This document shows positions 18,540 through 28,012 of a stretch of DNA of 64,000 bases, piece after piece. Source of the DNA: Algicola sagamiensis DSM 14643 (GTDB taxonomy: Bacteria; Pseudomonadota; Gammaproteobacteria; Enterobacterales; Alteromonadaceae); contig NZ_KB894497.1 of assembly GCF_000374485.1 (NCBI RefSeq), positions 146,199 through 210,198 on the forward strand. Direction: 5' to 3'. A program made the translations under genes and the position numbers. Position 1 is the first letter of the stretch, and each line of letters begins with the position of its first letter. The notes beneath the pieces are model-generated. The model was not told the origin of the DNA and did no database searches. It saw only the letters and a program-made list of their open reading frames with translations.

Positions 18540-18731
18540 GTTAGTAAAACTAACACTATTTATGCCCTGTTTGTTTTTCATTCAATATTATGCTCGCCAG
18601 TTAAATCGAAGTGAATGATACAAATGTTTTTAACAAGGAAAAATAATTTTGCAAAAAAGTTAGCAAACCTAACCTTTGTTCATCTTCTGTTCAGTGTTAT
18701 CTCATTACAATTCCCCGCAGTTATTTCGAAG
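18540..18731 (+). repeat. Imperfect tandem repeat with paired operator-like dyads
   Basis: Two units of about 72 bp (18540-18611 and 18659-18731) align without large gaps. Each begins with a dyad, GTTAGTAAAACTAAC and GTTAGCAAACCTAAC, and ends with CAGTTAWWTCGAAG. The offset is 119-120 bp, near a whole number of helical turns. The remaining parts of the 443-bp gene-free stretch 18324-18766 hold only the terminator upstream and the probable promoter of the next gene. Confidence 0.6.
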
Positions 18732-18766
18732 TTAGATTTACTCATACGTAGTACTGGAGTTTAAGT

Positions 18767-19528
18767 ATGTTTACCAAACAAACAAAAGCATTATTTTTGA
18801 TGGCCCCTGTTGCACTCGCGATTGTCGGATGTAGTGATGAAGAAACAAGCACTGCTGATGTAAAGGATTCTGCTTATTGGGCTGATATCCAAGTGAACTC
18901 AAATGGAGATAAAAATAGCAGCACTGTAAAAGCTGACTTAAAGGTCAGTGGTCCAACAGGAAATAGCCTGAAATTACAGAAAGGCGAGAAAATAGAAGTA
19001 AGAGCTGGTGGTCTTTCAAAAGAGCTTAAATACGATAAAGATTTTCTTGGTAGCGATTATGAAACCGCAATTGGTATTGATGAAACGGGGACTGAATTTG
19101 ATGTTCGCTTTTATCCTCTCGGGAAAAAACCGTTCATCTCAACAGTAAAAATGCCAGAGAAGTACGCGATTTCTGCACCAAAACAAGGTGCTGTTTTCAA
19201 AAGCAATGAAATGGTTCAAGTACTTTGGGATAAGCCAACTCAAAAATCTACGCGCTTTAAATTGGACGCTACATATCAATGCACACCAAAAGATGGTCAA
19301 ACAAAGTTTTCTTATGTTTATGACCTGAGTAAAGATACAGGCTCATATACATTTGATTTAGCAAAAGCAGAGCAACTAAAAGCGAGCGATATTGACCGTT
19401 CAAAGCCTTGCTATCTTGAAGCAGTGTTGAAAAGAACTAACACAGGAGAACTTTCGAAAGAATACGGTAAAGGTGGAAAGATCGAAGCTCATCAAACACG
19501 TAAAGTTAAAGTTCAAATCAATTTCTAA
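18767..19528 (+). CDS. Unknown lipoprotein
   Basis: 253 aa. The signal peptide ends with lipobox AIVGC, followed by acidic residues (SDEETSTAD) that often mark outer-membrane retention. The mature part is charged, Lys-rich and predicted mainly beta, with two cysteines (YQCTPKDG and PCYLEAVLKR) that could bond. I do not recognise the family. It stands alone between a duplicated upstream region and its own terminator, so it is probably a regulated single gene. Confidence 0.7.
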   Translation: MFTKQTKALFLMAPVALAIVGCSDEETSTADVKDSAYWADIQVNSNGDKNSSTVKADLKVSGPTGNSLKLQKGEKIEVRAGGLSKELKYDKDFLGSDYETAIGIDETGTEFDVRFYPLGKKPFISTVKMPEKYAISAPKQGAVFKSNEMVQVLWDKPTQKSTRFKLDATYQCTPKDGQTKFSYVYDLSKDTGSYTFDLAKAEQLKASDIDRSKPCYLEAVLKRTNTGELSKEYGKGGKIEAHQTRKVKVQINF

Positions 19529-19586
19529 GCTGCATTTGCTGATTGAATTCTAATAATAAAGTTCATATCACACACCGATATCACCT

Positions 19587-19611
19587 GGGAGAGCATTGCT
19601 CTCCCTTTTTT
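19587..19611 (+). terminator. Intrinsic terminator
   Basis: GGGAGAGC-att-GCTCTCCC followed by TTTTTT; it ends the lipoprotein transcript. Confidence 0.9.
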
Positions 19612-19676
19612 ATTTGAGTCGGGTGGGTATTTTCATAGATAATGCAGCGCATGATTGAATAATGAGAATATTCCCC

Positions 19677-20231
19677 ATGAAAAATACATTCATGCAGGCG
19701 TGGGAAGCGTGGCTTGAGCGCTTTGTTACACAGCACGAGAAAGAGTACAATCGTTTGCCAGTGACATGTTCAGATGATGAATGGCCATCACCGTGTGACC
19801 AGGGAAAATCAGATGACGATGAAATTTTCTGGAGGCCAGTGCCACAACCTCATGAACATCATTTTGAAAATGTTGAAGAAGCTTTGGAAATGCAACTCAA
19901 TGAACAATTGAAATGGTTTTATACAAGTTTTTATGCAGAACCCTTAACAGCGAAGCACCCAAGAGGAGACTTACAACTGCTGTTACCGTGGAATGAAGCA
20001 GACTTTAAACGATTGCAAGAAAATCTCATTGCACATGTCCTGATGAAGCGCCGCCTCAAACAAAGAGAAACTCTGTTTATTGCCACAACGGATGAAGACG
20101 ACTGGATGATCTCCATTCTTAATGAAACAGGTGAAGTCGTGCTAGAACGCGTAGGGAAGGAGCCACAAGAAGTGCTGGCCCCAGATTTACTTTCTTTTTT
20201 TTCGCACATCACACCCGTTGCGGCTTACTGA
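19677..20231 (+). CDS. syd: SecY-interacting protein Syd
   Basis: 184 aa from the ATG at 19677, chosen by comparison with the E. coli protein; an in-frame ATG five codons upstream is possible. Family features are SPCDQGK, FWRPVPQP, FYAEPLTAKHPRGDLQLLLPW, ADFKRLQENLIAHVLMKRRL and LFIATTDEDD. Syd is an acidic peripheral inner-membrane protein that binds SecY and is thought to check translocon integrity. Its 3' end overlaps the convergent DUF2310 gene by 7 bp. Confidence 0.88.
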   Translation: MKNTFMQAWEAWLERFVTQHEKEYNRLPVTCSDDEWPSPCDQGKSDDDEIFWRPVPQPHEHHFENVEEALEMQLNEQLKWFYTSFYAEPLTAKHPRGDLQLLLPWNEADFKRLQENLIAHVLMKRRLKQRETLFIATTDEDDWMISILNETGEVVLERVGKEPQEVLAPDLLSFFSHITPVAAY

Positions 20232-20998
20232 TGATCCCAAGATAGATTGGATACAATTCGGCATGTTTCACAAATAAAATCAAAGATGCCATGCAGCGGT
20301 TCGGGTTGTTTCCATTCTCCCTGACATTTTGGGCAATACCGTTCTTCTTCGCCTTTCTTTGATTCGCCGCCGATCCGATATAAATAGTAATAGACAGGGA
20401 CTTTTGTCAAATACTGCAGTCGCTTACATAAATCAGTTCCTCTGCGGAATAAGTCGCTTTGAATACTACTCAGTTCATGAATGGCAGCATGTTGTATATT
20501 GAGGGCACCATTCATCTGAAGCTGATCGCAGGCCACATAGTCTTCTTGCCATTTGATGATTTGCTTTTGGTCTCCGTTGGCAATAGCGGGTAATTTGTAT
20601 AGCGGAACTGGCTCGAAGTGATCGTAACAACGGATTGGGGAGCATGTACTGATATAGTTCGTAAAGAGAATAAACCCCGAAAATGTTTGGCAACGATCGC
20701 TTTGATCAGACAACAGATCTCGACCGATGAGCTGGACTTTTGGCTGTAAGACACCACTCTCGTTCAATTGCTTCTTTGCAAATTGAACAATTAGACTGTC
20801 GTAGAGAGGAGAAAGTGCGTCTTCTTCTGGGCACATGACATGCGCCGTAAAAATAGCGCCTTCCTGATTGACTGGGATCTCCCTGCCAATGACTTGTCCA
20901 CTATTGCGAAGGGATTCGATATAGTTCTGAATGGCTGACATGACGCGATCAAGTGTTGAGTCTTCATAGCATTCAAAAATGAGATTGGCTGAAAACAT
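20225..20998 (-). CDS. Zinc-ribbon protein, DUF2310 family
   Basis: 257 aa. The C-terminus has a zinc ribbon with CPKC and, about 20 residues later, CETC. The N-terminal part is an alpha/beta domain of unknown role (LIFECYED at the start), and RIGGESKKGEEERYCPKC links the two. The DUF2310 assignment is from memory of such zinc-ribbon proteins in related marine bacteria. Function is unknown. It is convergent with syd. Confidence 0.68.
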   Translation of the reverse strand: MFSANLIFECYEDSTLDRVMSAIQNYIESLRNSGQVIGREIPVNQEGAIFTAHVMCPEEDALSPLYDSLIVQFAKKQLNESGVLQPKVQLIGRDLLSDQSDRCQTFSGFILFTNYISTCSPIRCYDHFEPVPLYKLPAIANGDQKQIIKWQEDYVACDQLQMNGALNIQHAAIHELSSIQSDLFRRGTDLCKRLQYLTKVPVYYYLYRIGGESKKGEEERYCPKCQGEWKQPEPLHGIFDFICETCRIVSNLSWDHQ

Positions 20999-21094
20999 TT
21001 GAGAATTTAAAGTCCTGTTTATTTTTCATCAAGGTTGCTACTGACGGCTTGTTTTCAGCAGTTGCAGCATATAGTTGTGAAAGGTCTTCGGATC

Positions 21095-21382
21095 CTAGTT
21101 TTTTGTTTTGAGTTGCTGTTTCAAGTGAGCAACTTCATCTTCGAGATGTTCAATGCGCTCAATGAGCGTATAAATTGTCTCTTCCAATGACAGTTGCGGG
21201 CAATCTTGGCTCGGTTCATCATGTTGTAGCACTTTCGATGGGTCTAATTTCGCTTGTTGGATTGTGCGAATGATTTCTTTCATTGGAACTTTGAGTGAGA
21301 GCTTTGCTTTGACAAGCGCAACCGTAGGCCGTTTACCTTCTGCCTGCAACTGTTTACAGATTTTGATGATTTCTGGGTGCAT
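21095..21382 (-). CDS. Small helical protein with a C-terminal coiled coil
   Basis: 95 aa. The N-terminal half resembles a helix-turn-helix of the KfrA N-terminal type (GKRPTVALVKAKLSLKVPMKEI). The C-terminal 35 residues form heptads (LIERIEHLEDEVAHLKQQL), so it is probably a dimer. This may be a small DNA-binding protein, but I do not recognise a named family. It lies between DUF2310 and thyA. Confidence 0.6.
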   Translation of the reverse strand: MHPEIIKICKQLQAEGKRPTVALVKAKLSLKVPMKEIIRTIQQAKLDPSKVLQHDEPSQDCPQLSLEETIYTLIERIEHLEDEVAHLKQQLKTKN

Positions 21383-21458
21383 CGACTTCAGTTATTTTGA
21401 TTCTTTTACTGAATTATACGAAATATGTTTAGGTAAGGTAAATGTTATCAACAATTTT

Positions 21459-21490
21459 TTGCTACTTGCCTTTTCGTCGACAAGTAGCAA
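21459..21490 (-). terminator. Hairpin downstream of thyA
   Basis: TTGCTACTTG (21459-21468) pairs perfectly with CAAGTAGCAA (21481-21490) over a 12-nt loop, just after the thyA stop. No T-tract follows on the minus strand, so it may protect the 3' end rather than terminate. Confidence 0.45.
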
Positions 21491-21499
21491 TAAGAAGGC

Positions 21500-22339
21500 C
21501 TAAACTGCAATGGGGGCTCTGATCACAGGATCTGGATCATAGCCAACAAATTCAAAATCCTCGAATACATAATCAAACAGTGATTCAGGCTTTCGTTTGA
21601 TCATAAGCTTTGGTAGCTCTTTTGGCTGACGTCTGAGTTGTTCAAAGACAATGTCGTCAGTGAGGTGATTTTGGTAAAGGTGTAAATCGCCAAATGAGTG
21701 GACAAACTCTCCAACTTCCAAGTCACACTGCTCTGCAATCATATGGGTGAGTAAGCTATAAGAAGCAATGTTGAAAGGTACACCAAGGAAGAGATCGGCA
21801 GAACGTTGATATAACTGACACGAAAGCTTTCCCTCTGCGACATAGAACTGGAACAAGCAATGACAAGGTGCCAGCGCCATTCTATCTTGTTGAACATTTT
21901 CCTGTGGGGACATGTTCTCGTCAGGTAAATCTGCCGGGTTCCATGCTGTGAGGATTAAGCGCCTGGAGTTTGGCTTTTCTTTGATCTGCTGAATCAGTTC
22001 TTTGAGTTGATCAATGGTATCCCCATTTGGTGCTGGCCAAGAACGCCACTGTTTCCCATAAACTGGCCCTAATTCTCCTTCTTCGGTCGCCCATTCATTC
22101 CAGATAGAAACGCCATTGTCTTTGAGATACTGAATATTGGTATCTCCCTGAATAAACCACAGTAATTCATGAACAATGCTCTTTAAATGCAACTTCTTGG
22201 TGGTCATCAGGGGAAAACCTTTTGCTAAATCAAAGCGGATCTGACGACCAAAGACAGAACGTGTACCAGTTCCCGTTCTGTCTCCCTTATCTGTGCCGTT
22301 CTCGACGACATCCTGTAATAAATCTAAGTACGTTTTCAT
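21500..22339 (-). CDS. thyA: Thymidylate synthase
   Basis: 279 aa from the ATG at 22339 ([15 protein letters not shown]); the frame extends 27 codons upstream into lgt without reason. It converts dUMP to dTMP with methylenetetrahydrofolate. Visible motifs are [12 protein letters not shown], the catalytic Cys in [12 protein letters not shown], the [20 protein letters not shown] block and GDLHLYQNH. It is slightly longer than the 264-aa E. coli enzyme, with extra sequence around [11 protein letters not shown]. It is the last gene of the rppH-ptsP-tauE-lgt-thyA operon, 17 bp after lgt. Confidence 0.96.
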   Translation of the reverse strand: MKTYLDLLQDVVENGTDKGDRTGTGTRSVFGRQIRFDLAKGFPLMTTKKLHLKSIVHELLWFIQGDTNIQYLKDNGVSIWNEWATEEGELGPVYGKQWRSWPAPNGDTIDQLKELIQQIKEKPNSRRLILTAWNPADLPDENMSPQENVQQDRMALAPCHCLFQFYVAEGKLSCQLYQRSADLFLGVPFNIASYSLLTHMIAEQCDLEVGEFVHSFGDLHLYQNHLTDDIVFEQLRRQPKELPKLMIKRKPESLFDYVFEDFEFVGYDPDPVIRAPIAV

Positions 22340-22356
22340 GATGTTCTCAAAGAGGT

Positions 22357-23163
22357 TTATGCTGTTTTTGCATGCCTGGATTGACTGGTATAGGCCCAAA
22401 TCATCAGCCCTGCACCGCAAATAATCATCGGTGTCGACAAGATTTGTCCCATAGAAATAAAGTCACCAAAAAGACCTAAGTGTGCGTCAGGCTCACGGAA
22501 GTATTCAACGATAAATCGGAATGTACCGTATCCGAGCAGGAAAAGGCCGCCGACACTACCTGCGGGGCGAGGGTGACGACTAAATGTATAAACGATGATG
22601 AATAAGACCAAGCCTTCTAGTGCTGCTTCATAGAGCTGAGATGGATGACGAGGAAGTGCGCCACCCGTTGGGAAAACCATTGCCCATGGTACATCTGTTG
22701 TTCTGCCCCATAGCTCACCATTGATGAAGTTACCAATCCGTCCAACACCTAAGCCAATCGGGACAAGCGGTGCACCAAAGTCACCTACAGATAAAATCGA
22801 CTTTTTGTTCTTTACAGCAAAGTAAATAATAGCGGTGATGACACCTAATAAGCCACCATGGAAAGACATGCCGCCAGTCCAAATCTTGAACAAATAAATC
22901 GGGTCTTCTAAAAATAAATTGAACTGGTAGAAAAAGACGTAGCCGATACGGCCACCAAGTACGACTCCTAAAAAGCCAAAAAACAGGAGGTCAGAGACTT
23001 GGTCCCGAGTCCACTCACCATTGGAGCGATCCGCTGCTCGGTTTGCTAACCAAAGCGCTGCAATAAAGCCAATGACGTACATCAACCCATACCAGCGCAC
23101 ACTCAAAGGGCCAATACTAAAAATAATCGGATCAATTTCCGGAAACGTTAAGAATTCTTTCAT
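22357..23163 (-). CDS. lgt: Prolipoprotein diacylglyceryl transferase
   Basis: 268 aa, seven-helix inner-membrane enzyme. It transfers diacylglycerol from phosphatidylglycerol to the lipobox cysteine, the first step in making the several lipoproteins in this window. Motifs are [34 protein letters not shown], the Lgt signature [14 protein letters not shown], and [13 protein letters not shown] precedes the ATG. Linkage to thyA is widely conserved. Confidence 0.96.
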   Translation of the reverse strand: MKEFLTFPEIDPIIFSIGPLSVRWYGLMYVIGFIAALWLANRAADRSNGEWTRDQVSDLLFFGFLGVVLGGRIGYVFFYQFNLFLEDPIYLFKIWTGGMSFHGGLLGVITAIIYFAVKNKKSILSVGDFGAPLVPIGLGVGRIGNFINGELWGRTTDVPWAMVFPTGGALPRHPSQLYEAALEGLVLFIIVYTFSRHPRPAGSVGGLFLLGYGTFRFIVEYFREPDAHLGLFGDFISMGQILSTPMIICGAGLMIWAYTSQSRHAKTA

Positions 23164-23172
23164 AAATGTTCC

Positions 23173-23970
23173 TTATAGAACCATTCGCCCTGCTGCCAGG
23201 ATCAATAATACTGCAAATACCTTTTTCAATGTATTTACAGGTAATTTTGTTGAAAGTGCTGCTCCAAAAGGAGCAAATGTTGCTGTCGCGAGTGCAAATG
23301 CAATGAATGCAGGGAGAAAGACATACCCGACAAATCCCGCTTCAAAAGAAAACTTGCCCCAACCTGAGATGATATAGCCAGTTGAAGCAAAACTGGCGAC
23401 AAATGCACCACAAACCGCACTGGTTCCAATTGCTTTGCGTAATTCTAACCCAAAGAAATTCAGTAATGGTGTGAGAATTGCGCCTCCACCAATGCCAAGC
23501 AAGCTTGAAAAACTCCCAACGCCCATGGAAATAAAGCTGAGGCCCAAACGACCTGGGAGCTGTCGCTCATTCTTTTTTGAGCTATGAGCGGAGAGGAGCA
23601 TCCGAATGGATAACAACGTCACGAATGCAGCGAATGCCCAGCGGATAATATGTTCAGGAATGAAAGATGCCAGTAAACTTGCCGTTAATGCACCAAGCCC
23701 AAATCCAGCAATCATCATCGGAACCATATTCCATGGAATATTGCCACGCCGATGGTGTGCTGTTGCAGAGGAAATTGAGCCAAAGACGATCGCGGAGAGC
23801 GATGTCGCAACAGAGACAATCATCAACTGTGTCGTTGGAATTTCAGTATATTGGGAAAGTAGCCAATACAGAGTCGGAACCATCACAACGCCGCCACCAA
23901 TCCCCAACATCCCACTTAATACGCCAGCGATTGCACCAACGCTAAGACAGATGAAGAAGGTAATGAGCAA
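23173..23970 (-). CDS. TauE/SafE-family membrane transporter
   Basis: About 265 aa from a TTG at 23970 with AGGA 6 bp upstream; another in-frame TTG at 24006 would add 12 residues. There are eight or so membrane segments with the duplicated family motif, GMLGIGGGVVMVPTLYWL near the start and SLLGIGGGAILTPLLNF in the middle. Members export sulfite or organosulfur anions; the substrate here is not evident. It is 9 bp from lgt in the rppH-thyA operon. Confidence 0.85.
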   Translation of the reverse strand: MLITFFICLSVGAIAGVLSGMLGIGGGVVMVPTLYWLLSQYTEIPTTQLMIVSVATSLSAIVFGSISSATAHHRRGNIPWNMVPMMIAGFGLGALTASLLASFIPEHIIRWAFAAFVTLLSIRMLLSAHSSKKNERQLPGRLGLSFISMGVGSFSSLLGIGGGAILTPLLNFFGLELRKAIGTSAVCGAFVASFASTGYIISGWGKFSFEAGFVGYVFLPAFIAFALATATFAPFGAALSTKLPVNTLKKVFAVLLILAAGRMVL

Positions 23971-24099
23971 AATATTTCCTGATGATATTGGAAAACAGAT
24001 GGGCAATTCTAACAGCCTGTGGAATAGAAATTAAGAGGAAAATTGGTGGAGCACTTATTTTTGTAGAGATTGTGATCTTGTGTGAGTGATGAAGGGTCT

Positions 24100-26382
24100 T
24101 TAGCGGCCAGCACGGATCAAAGCATCGAGTCCTTGTTGATACATAAATGAATTCACTAGGCTTCTGATTTGCTTTGTGCTTTCTTGTTGAAGGCAGTCTT
24201 CAGCCATCGTATTGAGATCAGATTGATTCACTCTTCTAAGTGCCCATTTCACACGGGCAATATGACAGGCATTCATACTGAAATGCTGATATCCCATACC
24301 TGCTAAAAGCAGAGTGCCCGAAGGTTCTCCAGCCAGTTCACCACAGACCTGAATAGGAATTTGATGAGCCTGAGTGAGCTGAATAATTTGCTGAAATGCT
24401 CTGATGACTGCTGGATGAAGAGAATTATACAGTGACGCGACACGTGCGTTGTTACGATCTACAGCCAAAATATATTGGGTTAGGTCATTACTCCCTACAG
24501 AGATAAAATCGACACGGCTTGCCAGTTCAGGAATAAACCAAATCATAGAAGGAACTTCTAACATGACGCCAAATTTTGGACGGGGTGGTTTATTCTGGTT
24601 TCCAAGCTCATCACATACTTCGAAGTAGGCTTGTTGCATGAGTCGTTTAGACTCATCGACTTCTTTAAGATCGGAGACCATGGGGATTAAAATATGTAAA
24701 TTGCTTTTTCCAAGAGAAGCCTTGATCATGGCACGAACCTGTAGCAGGAATATTTCTGGGTGATCCAGTGTCATTCTGATCCCTCGCCACCCTAAAAAAG
24801 GATTACTTTCTTCGGTTTTAAAGTAGGGGAGGGGTTTATCGCCACCGACATCCAGCATTCTCATAATCACGGGCTTATTCTGGAAGTCACTTAAGACCTT
24901 CTCATATATGGCAACTTGTTTCGTTTCGGAAGGGAATGACTCGCTCAGGATAAATGGGATTTCTGTTCGATAAAGGCCAATACCATCGACCATATTCTGA
25001 TCGAGCAGCTCGCTTTCAATACTCAAGCCTGCATTTAAATGAATGGTATATAGTGCACCATCTTTTGTTCTACATTCTTGTAATACTTCTTTGATTGCCT
25101 CCTGATTTAACTCATTTTCTTCGCTTTCCAGTTGTTTATAGTCAGCTAAAACAGTTTCTTGTGGGCTGATGATGAGGTGACCATCATAGCCATCAACAAT
25201 CAGGTTAACTTGGGTCAGCTGTTCTTCAGAAACTTTTTCTAGAGCAACGATGGCGGGTACACCCAATGCTCTGGCAATAATCGCGGTATGAGAGTTAATT
25301 GAACCATTAAATGAGACAATCGCCTTTAAGTGCTCTTTGGGGACTTGAGTGAGCATAAAAGGCGTGACTTCTTGAGCAATCAAAATGGTTGCTTCGTTGA
25401 GAAGTTTGGGTTTTTGTATATCGTTGAAAAATAGCTTTTGTAGAATCCGTTGACCGAGCTCCCGAATATCCGATGCTCGTTCTCGGATATAGTCATCTTC
25501 CATCGCATCGAATTGGGCGATGTAGCTTTCGATTGTGAGTTTGAGTGCGCTTTCTGCATTCCAACCTTTTTTGATTTTGCTGGTCATTTCTTCCGTTAAA
25601 TTCGGACTCTCCAGCATCTGAAGATAAAAGTCGAAAATAGCGAGCGCTTCTTTGGGTAAATGACTCGACATTTGCTCGCAGGTTTTTCGAAAGTCCTCCT
25701 CAACGGAGTGCAGCGCTTGCTGTAAAATAGTGATTTCCCGCTCACTTTGATATGTCTTTTTGGGAAAAACCTTATCAAATGAAGCAACTGGACCTAAGTA
25801 AGCACCTTTACCTATCGCAACACCTGGGGCGGCTGGGATCCCCTTTAAGCGTTTTAAACGTTGAGATTGAAACCCCCGTGTGCTTTTTGATGAAAGGTAA
25901 CTGGCGAGTTTTGCTCTTGATAAGACTGCGCCTAATTGTGCACAAAGAGTGACGAGAAATGCTTCCTCATTTTCAGGGAATAACTCGTCGTTTGTACTTC
26001 GAATAGTCAGAATACCAATCACATGACGTTCATGAAGTATCGGGACACCAAGAAATGCTTTGAACCGCTCTTCGCGTACTTGAGGCATATATTTGAAACG
26101 AGGGTGTGTTGCAGAGTTCGCGATATTAATCGGTTCTTCACGTTGGCCAACTAAACCAACAAGTCCTTCAGAAAAAGGGATGCAGGTCTTTCGAACTGCA
26201 TCCTGAGAGAGGCCGTCAGTCGCCATGAGTATAAAATGTTGCTCTTCTTCATTTGCTAGATAGATGGAGCAGCACTCGGTACTCAAAGATGTTTTCACTT
26301 GCTTGACCAAGCGAGATAAAGCTTCAGCTAGGTCCGGCTCGCGTGATACATCTTGTACGATCCGATTGAATGTGGTTAGCAT
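24100..26382 (-). CDS. ptsP: Phosphoenolpyruvate-protein phosphotransferase, nitrogen-type enzyme I with GAF domain
   Basis: 760 aa. An N-terminal GAF domain (about 15-150, with CCSIYLANEEEQHFILMATD) is followed by the enzyme I body. That body has the phospho-His in NSHTAIIARALGVPAIV and the PEP-binding region FLGWRGIRMTLD. It ends with GVMLEVPSMIW, SVGSNDLTQYILAVDRNN and VCGELAGEPSGTLLL. It starts the PTS-Ntr phosphorelay to NPr and EIIA-Ntr, which links carbon and nitrogen state to potassium and envelope control. It follows rppH by 9 bp. Confidence 0.95.
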   Translation of the reverse strand: MLTTFNRIVQDVSREPDLAEALSRLVKQVKTSLSTECCSIYLANEEEQHFILMATDGLSQDAVRKTCIPFSEGLVGLVGQREEPINIANSATHPRFKYMPQVREERFKAFLGVPILHERHVIGILTIRSTNDELFPENEEAFLVTLCAQLGAVLSRAKLASYLSSKSTRGFQSQRLKRLKGIPAAPGVAIGKGAYLGPVASFDKVFPKKTYQSEREITILQQALHSVEEDFRKTCEQMSSHLPKEALAIFDFYLQMLESPNLTEEMTSKIKKGWNAESALKLTIESYIAQFDAMEDDYIRERASDIRELGQRILQKLFFNDIQKPKLLNEATILIAQEVTPFMLTQVPKEHLKAIVSFNGSINSHTAIIARALGVPAIVALEKVSEEQLTQVNLIVDGYDGHLIISPQETVLADYKQLESEENELNQEAIKEVLQECRTKDGALYTIHLNAGLSIESELLDQNMVDGIGLYRTEIPFILSESFPSETKQVAIYEKVLSDFQNKPVIMRMLDVGGDKPLPYFKTEESNPFLGWRGIRMTLDHPEIFLLQVRAMIKASLGKSNLHILIPMVSDLKEVDESKRLMQQAYFEVCDELGNQNKPPRPKFGVMLEVPSMIWFIPELASRVDFISVGSNDLTQYILAVDRNNARVASLYNSLHPAVIRAFQQIIQLTQAHQIPIQVCGELAGEPSGTLLLAGMGYQHFSMNACHIARVKWALRRVNQSDLNTMAEDCLQQESTKQIRSLVNSFMYQQGLDALIRAGR

Positions 26383-26391
26383 TTTGTCAGC

Positions 26392-26898
26392 CTATCGTCT
26401 CCTCTTTCGATTCTCTCTGCGTTGAAACGGCAAAGCGATCGGGGCAAACTCTTTCATGACTTTACGGTATACATCCTTTTTAAATGAAACGACTTGACGT
26501 ACTGGGTACCAGTAGCTGACCCAGCGCCAATCATCAAATTCAGGATGCGATGAACGAAGCAAATCTATTTGCTCATCTTTGCATTTTACCTTTAACAAAA
26601 ACCACTTTTGTTTTTGGCCAATACAGACAGGGTGGCTGTCCCTGCGAATGAGCCGGTTTGGTAAACGATACTTCAACCATTGCTTAGTAATACCAATGAT
26701 TTCAACATCTTGACGACTTAAACCTACTTCTTCGTCCAATTCTCGATACATGGCCTCTTCAGGTGTTTCACCTTCATGGATCCCGCCTTGAGGAAACTGC
26801 CATGAGTGTTGTCCATAACGTCTTGCCCAAAATACCTGTCCTTGAGAGTTACAGATCACTATGCCGACGTTCGCTCGGAAACCTTCGGCATCAATCAC
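26392..26898 (-). CDS. rppH: RNA pyrophosphohydrolase (Nudix)
   Basis: 168 aa, starting at a GTG (26898), which gives [17 protein letters not shown] as in E. coli RppH. The complete Nudix box is [20 protein letters not shown] followed by [18 protein letters not shown] and [20 protein letters not shown] are RppH-specific. It removes pyrophosphate from 5' triphosphate RNA ends and so starts mRNA decay. It is the first gene of a five-gene operon and is divergent from mutH. Confidence 0.95.
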   Translation of the reverse strand: MIDAEGFRANVGIVICNSQGQVFWARRYGQHSWQFPQGGIHEGETPEEAMYRELDEEVGLSRQDVEIIGITKQWLKYRLPNRLIRRDSHPVCIGQKQKWFLLKVKCKDEQIDLLRSSHPEFDDWRWVSYWYPVRQVVSFKKDVYRKVMKEFAPIALPFQRRENRKRRR

Positions 26899-27295
26899 AT
26901 CGACTCCACGTCATAAAATTTGAAACTAATTTGATTCTTTCACAAATATCCGCTTTCTTGCAACTTATCCTAAGAAAAATTCTCCTTGCTAAGACTGGGA
27001 ATATTAATAATTAATCACAAATGAATTTGTTTATTCACACATTCTGTGGATAACTTTGTAAATAAACGCCTGTTTAGCTTTAATAACTCACATTCTTAAA
27101 AATGAAAAGTTGATTGGTTTATTGTGTTTTTCTTTAAAAACAACTGTTTACTGTCATTTTCTATTTTGGTAAAACTTCAAGAGTTTCTTGCGTGTTTTTT
27201 TTAATCATACTTTTGGTCTTAGGCTGAATTTTAAGTGAATTGACTAAAACAGGTTTGATACAATGCCACCTTGATTTTCAAGGTGAGTAGATGCA
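26899..27295. other. rppH-mutH divergent intergenic region
   Basis: About 400 bp, AT-rich, with no ORF. It contains two DnaA boxes (listed separately) and must contain both promoters. The same divergent layout of rppH and mutH occurs in E. coli. Confidence 0.5.
27031..27053. promoter_or_regulatory. Inverted pair of DnaA boxes
   Basis: TTATTCACA (27031-27039) matches the TTATNCACA consensus. TGTGGATAA (27045-27053) is the exact reverse complement of TTATCCACA. The boxes face each other over 5 bp. They lie about 145 bp upstream of rppH and 240 bp upstream of mutH. Confidence 0.55.
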
Positions 27296-27964
27296 TTGAA
27301 TCGACCAGAGTCAGAAGAAACCCTTCTTGAGAGGGCAAATATACTTGCAGGTCTTAAGCTTAGAGAGCTGGCTAACCAATATGCTGTAGCGATGCCTGAT
27401 AATTTAAAGCGAGAAAAAGGCTGGGTTGGGCAATTTATTGAGATGGTACTTGGTGCTGAAGCTGGATCAAAACCTATTCCTGACTTTCCTCACTTAGGGA
27501 TTGAATTAAAAACCTTGCCGATTTCACTCGCTGGATATCCACTGGAAACGACATTTGTTTGCACTGCACCATTAACAGGAATTACAGGAAGTACCTGGGA
27601 AACATCTCTGGTCAAGTCGAAGCTCAATCGTGTTCTTTGGATCCCGGTTGTTGCTGAGCGATCCATACCATTAGAAGAGCGTATCATCGCAAGCCCAATG
27701 CTATGGTCCCCCAATGCTGAAGAAGAAATGATCTTAAGACATGATTGGGAAGAGTTGATGGATATGATAGCACTTGGTTATGTTGAACAAGTGTCAGCAA
27801 AGTATGGGGTAGCACTACAGATCCGTCCGAAAGCAGCGAATAGCAAAGCATTAACAGAAGCATTCAATGCAGAAGGAGAGCCATTTTTAACCCTACCACG
27901 AGGTTTTTATCTCAAAAAGCAGTTCACAGGCGCTATCCTACAGCGTTATTTTTCAGGAGGTTAA
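27296..27964 (+). CDS. mutH: DNA mismatch repair endonuclease MutH
   Basis: 222 aa starting at a TTG, with AAGGTGAG 8 bp upstream; the ATG at 27291 is followed by an immediate stop. MutH nicks the unmethylated strand at hemimethylated GATC after activation by MutS and MutL. Motifs are [14 protein letters not shown], then the D-E-x-K core in [15 protein letters not shown], and LWIPVVAE. MutH implies Dam methylation in this organism. Confidence 0.95.
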   Translation: MNRPESEETLLERANILAGLKLRELANQYAVAMPDNLKREKGWVGQFIEMVLGAEAGSKPIPDFPHLGIELKTLPISLAGYPLETTFVCTAPLTGITGSTWETSLVKSKLNRVLWIPVVAERSIPLEERIIASPMLWSPNAEEEMILRHDWEELMDMIALGYVEQVSAKYGVALQIRPKAANSKALTEAFNAEGEPFLTLPRGFYLKKQFTGAILQRYFSGG

Positions 27965-28012
27965 CGCTTTGCCTTTTCTTTTCAGCCATATTTGCTGAGT
28001 AGAAAGAAAATA

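Noticed and set aside
23606..24034. 142-residue plus-strand frame over the tauE gene
   Set aside because: Antisense to a family member with both GIGGG motifs intact; no start context.
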